DNA of 64,000 nucleotides, from positions 5,270,001-5,334,000 of the forward strand of contig OX442319.1 of the NCBI GenBank assembly GCA_949358305.1, written 5' to 3'. The translations under genes were made by a program, and so were the position numbers. Source of the stretch: Strigamia acuminata (lineage: Eukaryota; Arthropoda; Chilopoda; Geophilomorpha; Linotaeniidae). Positions 20,863 through 32,500 of the stretch are shown piece by piece; the first letter of the stretch is position 1, and each line of letters starts with the position of its first letter. The notes under the pieces are model-generated. The model had not been told where the DNA came from. It saw only the letters and a program-made list of their open reading frames with translations, and ran no database searches.

Positions 20863-23800
20863 TAAATAATTTATAGATTTAATTTATTCTCGCATTTACC
20901 GCGTGCCTTTTAGTCAGGTGTGAACAAGGTCGCTGTGTGTAGGGTATACCACATCAATCAAAGTTGTACTATTTAAAAAAAATGATTATTATATACGTAT
21001 ATGTTTAGATATTTGTTTTTAATGTTTTATAATTTTGATTTTGATTTTTTTTTCTGCGTTTGTTGTGTGAGAAATAAACAAGATATGATTCATAAAAATC
21101 TAGTGCGTCGTACATCCATTATTATTAACTCCATCTCTTACAGTTTCTCATATAAAATTAATACAACCCAAATCGTTCAAAAATACATTGAAATTAAGTG
21201 GCAATGTATTTTGAAATGCTTTGAATTCGACGAGAATGCATTTTGAAATAGGCCTATATTTTTGAGCGCTATTGGTTAGCGAGTAATAATAGGCCTACTT
21301 AATACTTCCGCATTTTGGAATGCACGAATGCACGAATTTTACGAAAACGATCATTTCCAAGCTTATAATACATACTAAAATGTCTAACTATAAGCAGGTT
21401 TCTTTTTTCATGTTGTTGTTGATACACATCTAAGCAGGAAATGGTCTTTTATACACAATTTTTAATGGATTACCTTTGACTTCATTCAGTGTCAGGAAGT
21501 CAGTGCAGATGTTCAAAAAATACCCCAATTTTGCTAAAAACAAGAAAGAAACAGACACAACCACAAAAAAACAACCAAATATTGATTTACAACGTCTTTT
21601 CATGCATGAAAATCTAAATATTTGTGCAGTGTCAATCCAAGCAATATATTAAAAACCACTTTTGCCAACCGCCATCTTTGTCAATGTTATTGTGCAATTG
21701 GTGCAAGAATCTGTGCAAATAAACACAAACCCGAAAATAGCAACATTAATGAATTTCCAGCACGTCATCATTCCAGGATGTGATGTCACTGGGTGGAATG
21801 TACACCTGTTTTCACTGAGAGATTAGCAAGGTTGTTACATCCGACCTGTTTTTTATTTATTTATTTACTTTTTCTTGCTGCTTGATATTTCTTTGCATCT
21901 GATTTTCATTCATTGACAAGAGATGAATGTTTACAAGATGCCTTTTCCTGTGCCCTGTCTCTGTTTTTCTTTGGACCAGGGCATAGACTAGAGGCAAGGC
22001 TGTCATCAAGAGAGGGGGAATGCAGGAGACAAGAGAAGGGACTTTAAAAAGACGAAGGCACCAGAAAGGAAATGCTCATACACACATCTGGAGTACATTT
22101 TACCTTTGCTCTGACTACCACATCCCATTCGAGCACTGACAGAGACGAATAAAACTCTCATTCATGCAAAATCGATGATGGCCGCTCCAAATCGTCCATT
22201 TTTTATCATTTAATTAAAAAAATTCAGATTTTGCATTTTTATTAATTTTTGTGATTTTTGGGGTTTTGGGAACAAAAAGTTTTTTTTTTTTTTTGGGGGT
22301 TTTTTTTTTGGGGTTTTTTTTGAACGGAAGTTACCTCCATCCCTTCTAAAAGAGTCACGTGTCTTTGCTCCCCTCTTACTCTTCCAGCTGTCTGAACTAT
22401 GTTTAAAGCCCGTGATTTTCATCGACACCCTGTGCGGGTGGAACCCACATGGCACGCGCCACGCAGTTAGAATTACACTCGAAGGGGGTAGAGGGGGGAA
22501 GTGAAGATGGCAAGATGTGAAGTTGAACTATTTTGATTCATAATGCACACATAATTCAATAATAAAGTGCTGCATCGTGATTGACCTCGCGAAATGCAAC
22601 TCGCAAAAATTCGTACGTTCCGTTGTGACGCAACAACTAATAATATGGCCGCCAATCATATCTCCGTTTTTAAACTCTGCTTACGTAACTCTCAAAACTG
22701 TAAATTTAAACCGAGAATAAATAAATTTAAACCTAGAATAAATAAATTTATTTAACGTAAATGAGGATTTCTAAATTTTCAGACAATTTCAAAATCCGAG
22801 ATACGCACTTTTCGTACATTAAAATGGCGTCGATCAAACGACGCCATTTTAATGAACGAAAAGTCCGTATCTCGGATTCTCGGATGTTGATAAAACTATA
22901 TTTTATTTTTATTTACAGCATTTTACAAGAAATTAATTATTTTTATTTATTAATTTTTTAATTTTATATATTGGATTGAATTTTCTTCTTCTTTTCATCC
23001 GTCTGCTCCACCTGACATCCGATTGGCCGAGACATTTCGCAGGCATAACAAGATATCAATTAGGATGTTTGGGTTAGAAGACCCCCTGACTTATATCTAC
23101 CCAGGTGACCAAAGACGGAAGAAGCTGGACATCCTCTCTTTTCTAAATGTCCCCATGTTACATCGAATCATTTCCGTAGGGTCGTCCAAATTTATTTGAC
23201 AACGACCCTAAAGAAACCTACACTTTTACTGTTTTCTTCTAGAAATTTTTCCAAAACTCCAAAAAGACAAAACAAATCATTTTCTCTCGCATTTTCTCCT
23301 GAAGATTCACGTATGGAGGAAACATGGAAGTAATTTTCACCCCGGAAAATGCTCAATGTGGTAATCTAGCATGAAACACTTTACTTGTTATTGAAGTCTG
23401 ATTTCTGTAAATGAGGCAAGAAAAAACATGTGCACGAACCTCTCAGAGGAGAGAAAATGGCTTTTTTGAAAAAAATTATTTCCTTTTACAATTTCCACAA
23501 CAAAAAACACTAAAAAAAAAATTTTAAAACCCAAGTGGGTGGTCAAAAACTGACTCCAAAAAATTTTTTTTTTCTAGTTACTTTTTTTTTATTTATTATT
23601 TACCATAAACATTTCCTGCGTATTTTCAAAGCAACCAATCTCCCGTGGCCATAGGGCCCTAAACTTCCTTATCCCAATAGCCCTAATACACCATTATCAG
23701 CACTTGTCTGCTTTCTCACATCCCTCTATTACACGCTGCTTCGTGACCACACAACATGACTCCATTTTGCATGTTTTCGTCCATTTTTAGACCATATTTG

Positions 23801-24955
23801 CACAAAAAAAAATTTTTTCCTTAAAAAACACAACTTACAACATCATAATTTCCCTTTTTTGATCCAAATTTAATAGTAAACAATAGGCAAATAGAAAAAA
23901 ATTGTATTTTTGTTGATTTTTTTTTTGTGTTGAAAATTCAACCACCTCAGCAGGAACCAGGTCTGTAAAAAGGGGATTGGAGGAATGCGCCTAAAAATAG
24001 GTGCATCATTAAAAAGCTAAGGCTCCACCCGTGTTCCTCTGCTGCATGTGTTGATGTGCAGTGTGAGGATTAAAGCGCGAATTAAAGAGTAAGACGAGAA
24101 AGAAATTGAAACAAAAAATTTATTTGATTTAGGCCTATTTTATTCGCGAATAATTCCGTCGTCGGGATGGCGATGTGGGAATGCTGGGATTCGTGAATAA
24201 AGAGAATTATAGTGGCAGTCTGAGCAGACTGAATGAAAGTTAAGTAGGCCTAAAAGTTGTAAAGGGTGGTTTAAGGTGGGGGGAAATCTTGTCGGTCGCG
24301 TGCCAAACATTTCCGGTGGTGTGAGACATAGCCCCTTGCATCTGATGACGCAATGGCCAGCTGGAGCGCTCTTGCAGCATCTGGAAATGGCCGCAGACGA
24401 TCATCTTGGAGAAGGAAGACCCTCCCCTTGTTTCAGTTCCTGTACAATAGTGTCTAACAGTTTGTCTGTGAAAGTAGTGGTGTGTCGTGCAAATTAATTG
24501 CTAAATAAAATTTACTCAGATAGAATTATTGCAAGGAAATAATATGCAACGTGTAGAAATGAATTTTTAATTAAATTGCGCCATATTTGTGATTAACATT
24601 GTAAAATGTGAGTAAAAAAATATCAAAACGTGATATTTCATCTGAATTCAAATAAACAAACTTAAATGGTTAATGCAGAATGCAAATATTAAAAAAATTG
24701 TATACAAAACAATTGAATTTGGATATGAGAATTAAGCAGTTAGACCCGCCATGTACGTAGCGACATCTAGTGGCCAAACATTGAATTATTGGTTAACTTG
24801 GCACGAGTAAGATGGCGCATGTGGGCATGACAGTAGCACTAAAATTATTCACAAAACCAACTACTAGACCAAAAATCTCTTTATTTGCAATTTTTAAACA
24901 ATACAAAATTCCAATCAGAAATTTAGGTTTTATCAATTTTATCAAAATTTCGATA
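20863..24955. other. Gene-poor 4-kb stretch
   Basis: No exon or RNA gene recognised on either strand. Visible items: T/G homopolymer runs at 22280-22320, the hairpin at 22795-22880, and a GC-richer patch at 24240-24500 whose open frame (24276-24497) lacks family resemblance. It separates Scratch from the minus-strand SLC6 gene and could hold distal regulatory sequence for either, which cannot be judged here. Confidence 0.4.
22795..22880. repeat. Near-perfect hairpin palindrome
   Basis: Arms TCCGAGATACGCACTTTTCG and CGAAAAGTCCGTATCTCGGA continue inward through ATTAAAATGGCGTCG to a 6-nt loop (ATCAAA). It is probably a very short fold-back element. Confidence 0.85.
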
Positions 24956-27900
24956 TTACTGAACAGACGTTTGCATACTATCGCCGGGCTGAAGTACATC
25001 AGGACCAGGCAAGAGCCCTTCAAAATTAGGCAACGATCTCGTCTGAGTACCCGGACGTGGCTCTTTGGCCTTCCACTCTTTGTACAAGCGTCGTAAGTTT
25101 TTTTCGGCCGGTCCCCAATCCTCGGCCGGTTTAAAAGCTGACCGTAAGGTAATCTACGATTAACCAATCAACAAATCACAACTAAAATCGTTGGAATGAT
25201 CGCTAGATTAAAACGTACTCCCTTCAGTTTGTACTTGATCAAATAGTAGAGAATAAAAATCGGTATCGCCGAGACAGATAGAACACACAACAGAATTCCG
25301 AGTCCAACGGCCCAGTCTGGATACGTTTCGCCGCGAAATTGCTCGAGCATGCCCCAGCTGTATATCGTAAACCCTAAAATGATCTGCCAAGAACGAAACG
25401 ATGAGCAATCGGGCGGCAGGGACAGATAATTGCTTGTACCAATAAAATAATTGGGTCTAGAATGGTCCAGCAAATCCGCCAATAATAACCGGGGCGAGCG
25501 CCCAGCATGAATTCGGCATCGTCTAAAAAGTTTCGCAAACCGTAAATCCAAAAAATGGTTATCATTTCGAAAATGGCGACGAACAAAGCACTGATGCCGG
25601 CGCAAAACACGTCTATAAACTCCAAGACGTACATCCCACCCTGTAAAAGCGACGTTTAGTGTTAGTACACTGCGGAATATTCCAGTAGGATAAACACTTC
25701 AACAGCATATTGAAACGAGGTGCATTCTTAAAGCCATTTAAATTTGTTTATATTTCTTAAACAAATTTTACATTTAGACTGGTTTTATATGTTAAATTTT
25801 ACATTTAAACTGGTTTTACATGTTAAATTTTACATTTAGACTGGTTTTATATGTTAAATTTTACATTTAGACTGGTTTTACATGTAAAATTTTACATTTA
25901 GACTGGTTTTACATGTAAAATTTAACATTTAGACTGGTTTTACATGTTAAATTTTACATTTAGACTGGTTTTACATGTTAAATTTTACATTTAGACTGGT
26001 TTTACATGTAAAATTTTACATTTAGACTGGTTTTACATGTTAAATTTTACATTTAGACTGGTTTTATATGTAAAATTTTACATTTAAACTGGTTTTACAT
26101 GTTAAATATTACATTTAGACTGGTTTTACATGTAAAATCTACCATTTAGACTGGTTTTACATGTAAAATCTACCATTTAGACTAATTTTACACGTAAAAT
26201 CTACCATTTAGACTACTTTTACACGTAAAATCTACCATTTAGACTGGTTTTACATGTAAAATCTACCATTTAGACTGGTTTTACATGTAAAATGTACCAT
26301 TTAGACTGGTTTTACATGTAAAATGTACCATTTAGACTGGTTTTACATGTAAAATGTACCATTTAGACTGGTTTTACATGTAAAATCTACCATTTAGACA
26401 GATTTTACATGTAAAATCTACCATTTAGACTGGTTTTACACGTAAAATCTACCATATAGACTACTTTTACACGTAAAATCTACCATTTAGACTGGTTTTA
26501 CATGTAAAATCTACCATTTAGACTGGTTTAAAAAATACAAATAATTTAAATATGACTGTGAATGCGCCTGTTGAATAATGGCAAACAGTTCACCTGAGTT
26601 GTAAATGATAGGCCAATTAGACAGCACGAAAAGCACACAGCTCCGCAAGTGAGCACTTTATGCCGTCGCAAAAATGGAATCTCATCATAAAGGCCTGTCA
26701 AGAAAGTCTCCACGTACGCAAACTAGTAGTTAAAGTTAAACAATATATAATTTAACCAATTGGAATAGTTTTTCTTTCCAATATGATTCAATGACCTCAC
26801 TATCAATAGCCAGAGTAATCAACATAAGCATGAATAAAGCGCACCATAAGTGCGGTATCCCAAGATTAAGAAGTGCTTCTGGAACCACTTCGAAGGCCAA
26901 GCCCGGACCTAAAAATTTAAAATTTAAAATCAAATTAAACCTACATTTTTAAAATGGTTTGTTTTTTATACCAGATTTGACCAATTCATCTGCGTTTTTC
27001 GCGATATTCAAATTTAAACTACTCGCCATGTTGCCTAGAATAGAGAATATCGCAACACTTGCTACGACCGACGTCAAAGTATCCATTGTTGTCACTATCA
27101 TAGCATCGCTTTTGCAAAAAAAAATAATTTTCATTAATAAATTAAGTTAGTTATAAAAAAAAACGCAGTAGGTGCATTCAATAAGTCTAAAACGTATGCA
27201 AAACTCGTTTCGTGTTGGAACGTGACGTCATTCCCATTGAATAACATGTTATTCAATGGGAATGGGAATGATGTCACGTGCAAACACGAAACGAGTTTTG
27301 CATACGTTTTAGACTTATTGAATGCACCTAGTGGGGCTACGTTCACGTCGGACGTGAACGTATTATTTTCATGGCGCGCTGTGATTGGTTGAGAAATGCA
27401 TTGAAATACATTGACGAAAAACCCAGTTCTGTCTAATTTGCTAAAAACAGATAAGGTGAGGTCTAGGGGGGTCAAGGGGGGTCGTAGCCCCCCCTTATTA
27501 GAAAAAAAGAAGCTAACACCTCGAAATACATCGATTTGAGAAAACTTACGCTGCCGAACCGAACCGACATCGATAGCTCTCAACTAAACTCTATTCCAAA
27601 AAGTATTTGAAATACTCCCATTGGAGATTTTGTCTCTAGTTCAGTTGTGTATTGAATATGATGCTGTTTTCAGATTCCATTAGACTTGTGCTGTTTTGTC
27701 GCAATGCATTTATACTGGTGTTATGAATCTCCCAACCAATGGGAGTATTTCAAATACTTTTTGGAATAGAGTTTAATCACAGCACGCCTTGAAAATAACG
27801 TCGGACGTGAACATAGCCACTGCGAAAAAAAAAAATCTTATAGTCAAGTCACGTTTTCACTTTATTTTGAAAATGGTTGTAACTCGAAAACATTATTACT

Positions 27901-29381
27901 CCGCCATAAGCAACGTTCAAAGAAAAGAACATTTGACCAGCTGCGGCAGTCCAGATCTGAAATAAATAAATTTAATTTCCAAAATCCGATCACTATACAT
28001 AAACCACTTACTTGAGGTGAGGCCAGTAGCGCCCAATCAGGAATAAATAAATAATTTAATCCGTGACCAGAACCTTCCAAAGTTAATCCCATAATAAATA
28101 AAATTACTAAGACGATATAGGGAAAAACTGCAGTCACATAAACTATCTTAAAATCAAAAATTGAAATAATTAGATCAACTAAGAGTAGTTTGGTTTATTT
28201 TAAATAAAATCTTAATATTTACCTTCCCGGAGGTTTTAATCCCACGGCCAATGCACAAAAATATGATCAACCATGAAACTATCAAAGCTATTACAACCTT
28301 CCATTGGATCTGACCAACATTCGCGATATTTGTGTCGAAAGTCAAGTCTAAAATGTAACGTCTGAAAAACAAAAAGAAAAAAAAATTGTTAATTTATTGC
28401 ACTGGTGCTCAAACTCGAGTAAAACTACGTCCAAAATTGAGTTCCGGCCGACTCCCAATCCACGCAAGGCGCCGACATATTAGTCATGCCTAACGAAGCG
28501 TTTGAACTCGAATTCTTGAGCGAATGTTGTAAAACTTTCTGTATCAGTCTCCGAACAATTGGTTTGGATTTGTCGCATGGCAATATGTCCTAAATTAACA
28601 AAAAAATGATTATTATTATTATTAAGTTGTGATAATGAAAACAAATGTTTTTGCCACGTCGAATAAGTTACGGCATGCCCCGCTAGGGTTAAAACCAAAG
28701 AGACGATGTCTACGCTCTTTCCTACCGAGTATTTATTTACTGCTGACACTCCTGTTAATACTCACTTTTCCTCTGATATAACAGTTGTCATCTGGTTGCC
28801 ACCACTCGCTGCATTCGCTCCACGGCAACGTGGGCGAAAAGCAGAAAACAAAATAAATCAACGAATACACCATAAACATGTTGTAGTAAAGCGCCACAAA
28901 CAAACTTATAATCGACGCAGAAATACCAACGCCTGCCCAAATAAAGCTGTAATTAATAAAAAAAAATTAAAACTGACCACTATACACTCTTACCTTTCAT
29001 TGGTGGGCAGAATTTATAAGCGGTCACGGGGCCCAAGCTGGAGAACTGACCAAGAATACACTCGGCGTAATACATTGGTTTCCCAACCAAAATCAGGAGC
29101 AAAATATAAGGAAACAAAAAAGCAGCTATTCAATAACATTTTCACGTTTTAATAAATAAATAAATCATTAGAAATTTTTAAACATTACCTCCTCCGTTGT
29201 TAAACGCCTGGTATGGAAATCTCCACACATTTCCCATTCCAACCGACATTCCCACGCACGATAAAATAAACTCGGCTTTCGAGCCCCAATGGCCCCGTTC
29301 GGGGACTTTGTTCGTCGCCGCGGCCGAATCGGGTACAACGACACTCAACGGCATCCGGATTCCGGGTATGTGCCACACCAT
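24956..29381 (-). CDS. SLC6 Na+-coupled transporter, nutrient amino acid type
   Basis: Thirteen minus-strand exons: 29381-29189, 29125-28994, 28932-28766, 28589-28429, 28361-28223, 28146-28012, 27956-27853, 27108-26972, 26908-26796, 26722-26594, 25640-25440, 25383-25219, 25153-24956. They keep phase and give 657 residues. Landmarks in order: TM1 [20 protein letters not shown]2 [20 protein letters not shown]2 cysteines ([14 protein letters not shown]) and N-glycosylation sites (NSSSNAS); TM6 [17 protein letters not shown]8 LAIDSEFAYVE; TM10 [13 protein letters not shown]-terminal [17 protein letters not shown]. These define the Na+/Cl- neurotransmitter symporter fold. [18 protein letters not shown] in TM10 and the overall pattern favour the invertebrate nutrient amino acid branch over monoamine or GABA carriers; TM1 has Gly rather than the Asp of monoamine carriers. 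Expected at the plasma membrane of gut or neural cells. The weakest splice call is the donor GAG|GTCATT at 26796. Confidence 0.9.
25735..26530. repeat. Minisatellite, about 31-bp unit, in SLC6 intron
   Basis: Roughly 25 direct copies of a unit reading TTTAGACTGGTTTTACATG followed by TAAAATTTTACA or TAAAATCTACCA. Two sub-variants occupy the left and right halves. Each unit contains the palindrome TTTTACATGTAAAA. It lies in the intron between exons 10 and 11 of the minus-strand SLC6 gene. Confidence 0.95.
27164..27824. mobile_element. Nested inverted-repeat elements in SLC6 intron 7
   Basis: Three layers. The outer element has ends CGCAGTGGGGCTACGTTCACG and its near-complement ending CATAGCCACTGCG (27164-27824). 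An almost perfect palindrome (27170-27329, ends AGGTGCATTCAATAAGTC) is inserted six bases into its left end and flanked by AGT on both sides. A third element (about 27586-27776, arms TCTATTCCAAAAAGTATTTG) is inserted in the right half. None encodes a protein. The intron's splice sites (donor 27852, acceptor 27109) lie outside. Confidence 0.85.
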
Positions 29382-29568
29382 GTTTTATTATGTATGTCGT
29401 CGGAAGGCACAACTACGAAACAGCGGACAGGAAGGAATTTCCGACTGTTTTGGAACGAGAAACAACGACCGTGTGTTCATGGTTACGGCGCTACAATGCG
29501 CACGACGTGCACGCGCGCTCCGACTGTTTGCGTGAACGAAAAAATCAAAAAAGGAAGAAATTAAAAAG
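29382..29568. promoter_or_regulatory. Candidate bidirectional promoter between two SLC6 genes
   Basis: Only 187 bp separate the two start codons of oppositely transcribed SLC6 genes, so both 5' UTRs and core promoters must overlap here unless non-coding first exons exist. There is no TATA box. The stretch is GC-richer than its flanks and contains GTGCACGCGCGC and CGACGTGC. Function is inferred from layout. Confidence 0.5.
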
Positions 29569-32500
29569 ATGAACCGAATTTCGCTGACAGATACTGACAA
29601 GAGAGTCGCTTGGCCACATCGACGTCATTTTCTGCTCACGTGCGTCAGTTTCTCCGTGGGATTCGGCAACTTGTGGCGTTTTCCGTCGCTGACGATCGCC
29701 CACAAGGGAGTTGTGTTTTTCGTTCCGTACATCATTCTTCTGATATTCGTCGGGCTACCCGTGTGTTATTTGGAGATGGCGTTGGGTCAGTTTTCGAGTC
29801 GAGGACCACTCGAGGTGTTTGCGGCTCTTGCACCTGTGTGCACCGGTATACGAGTCGATCCAAGTGTGAAATGTGAAAATTTATTTTTGGTTTGTTGCAG
29901 GCATTGGAGTTGCAATGAGTTTGTGTTCGCTGGTGGTGTGCCTTTACTACAACACTTTTATTGCGTATAGTTTGTATTATATTCAACAGTCGTTGGCATT
30001 TGCTAAACTGCCGTGGAGTAGTTGTAATTCGGGCTGGGGTGCTGATGAATACTGCTATACTAAATTGGATGTACGAATGGATAAAACGCTTCTAACCAAC
30101 ACAGCAATAGAAGTCTTGCGGACATTTGTGACCAACCGCTCAGGCAGGCTGATCACTTGCCTGCAACACAGGGCACTTAGTACAGCTCTTGCGTGATCAC
30201 TGATCAGCCTGTGTGGGCAGCTGGTCACACATTGGGAGGTTCGTCAGAATGTCTGCAAAATCTGAAACCTGAGAATAGCGCTTTAAGCCGCATGTTGTTT
30301 GACGTGAGTTTACCAGGTTTTTGGAATTTCAGTCAAAGAGTTTATACCGGCATGCGAGTATAAAGTGAAACATGCCGATATAAGTGAAAGTGTTGGTTTT
30401 TTTTTTTTTTTTTTTTTTCACTTAAAAGAGCCAGGATGAATAATTACGTCGTGGAATTTGGGTCTGAAGTTTGATTTTTCTTAAATTTCTGAAGATTAAT
30501 ACTAAAATCTGGGTAAGTTTATAGAAATTTAAGCCAATTTCCTACATTTTAGACATCTATAAATGCTTTTTATGCTTGTTTAGGCTCAATTCCTATTGAA
30601 AAAAATTCGCACTCACTTCGGCATGCTGGTAAAACTCGCACCATGCTGGCATGTGGCTGAAAGCGGGGTACTACGGCAACAATATTTGGATTATTCCAGG
30701 TCCAGAAGACATTTAATGCTGTAGAGGGAAATAGGGATGTACTTCATTTTAGCAATTTCATTTTAGCGATTTCATTTTAGCGAACATGTCATTTTAGCGA
30801 CACAAAAATCGCTAAAATGACATGTTCGCTAAAGTGATGGTCGCTAAAACGGCACTAATACTAACACTAATATTAACCTAACCATATAGTTTAGGTTTAA
30901 TTCCTAAGAAGGGCTGCGACCCCCCTTAACCCCCTGCGAACCTAACCTTACTGGTTTTTTGATGCAAACCACTTTTTTGAGTCGGCTTGAATCGTGTCGC
31001 GTCGCTAAAACGCGTCGATCACTACTGGAAAATTACCTTATTGTCGCTAAAACGTGATCGCTAAAATGGGACTTTTTTTTGTAAAAATTGCTAAAATGAG
31101 CGTCGCTAAAATGACTATAACCGGGAAATAGAGGGTTAGTTATATAGTACCATCCACATTATTTTTATAGCCAGAAAAGATTCTTCCGTTGTGTCAAGAA
31201 CTCGTTTCTGACCCATCTATAAACCGATCAGAGCTAATTGAATTCATCAACTGCACTAACCGACCAATGGAACTATCTGGACAGCAGTACTTTGAGTAAA
31301 AATGTTAACATTCTAAATGTGGTTAGTGTAATACTAAAAAATTGTAAAAATTTATTTAGTAAACATGTACTGAGACTACAGTTAAAAGAACCGGAATATG
31401 TTGGTTCCATCAACCTGCATTTAGCAATTTCCTTGCTTCTGGCATGGTGTCTTGTCTTTTTCTGCATCTTTAAAGGGATCAAATCCACTGGAAAAGTGCA
31501 ATTTTCTAACAATTCATGTGTTTGATCATTAATACTATCTATTTTTATTTTTATACTGTATAGGTGGTTCATTTAACTACAACCTTTCCTTATTTAGTGC
31601 TTATTTTGATTTTGATAGTAGGGTTTGCAACCGAGGCAGGTGCTTATGAAGGATTTATTTTATTGTTCAAATCTGAATGGGATATCCTATTTAATATACA
31701 TGTTTGTATAGGGTGTCCCAAAAATAACGCAAGATTTGAATTAGCCGCCATTTGTGCAGTAAATTGTTGGCAACCCTGAAACAACAACGATTTGACAGCT
31801 GAAAGTTTAGGGTTTTATCTGCTGAAATTGGATTATATTGATGTGGCCAATATGTGGTTTCAACAAGACGGTGCCACATGTCATATTGCCATACAACCAT
31901 GGAAACAATTCAATTACTGTATGAGACATCACTGGTTTCGGTGATCAGAATTGGCCCCTTTTTCTTGAACCGTCTTGTCCAATTTCGGCAGATAAAACCC
32001 TAAACTTTCAGATGTCAAATCGTTGTTGTTTCAGGGTTGCCAACAATTTACTGCAGAAATGGCGGTTAATTCAAATCTTGCGTTATTTTTGGGACACCCT
32101 TTATTAGTATACTTGTTTCTTTCATATTTGAATAACTTTTTTGTTTTTAACTATAGATATGGCATGCAGCAGTGTCACAAGTGTTTTACTCAATGTCCAT
32201 TTCGTATGGACCGTTCATCATGTACAGCAGTTTCAATAAAGTTCATGACAATATCTTATCCAGTGCAATTTTTATCACAATAGTAGATTTGTTTACCAGT
32301 GTTTTAAGCACAGTGGTAGTGTACATGACTCTGGGAATATTGTCTGAACAAAGTGCTACCCCTATAGAAAGTTTAATGACAATAGGTAAGTCAAATTGTA
32401 TTATACAGGGTGGCCCAAATAGAATCGGCCCTACAGTACAAAGAGGGTTACTAAGGGTGTCTCAAAAAAATGTATATAAGCTTATTGTTCAATTAAAAAT

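Noticed and set aside
25735-26530. Regularly spaced repeats resembling a CRISPR array
   Set aside because: Units are contiguous with no unique spacers, the genome is eukaryotic, and no cas genes are present.
30071-30207. Continuation of the SLC6 exon 2 frame through VRMDKTLLTNTAIEVL
   Set aside because: It reaches no conserved SLC6 sequence. Using donor 30071 and acceptor 30208 keeps phase and yields the expected EL2 segment (GGSSECLQNL).
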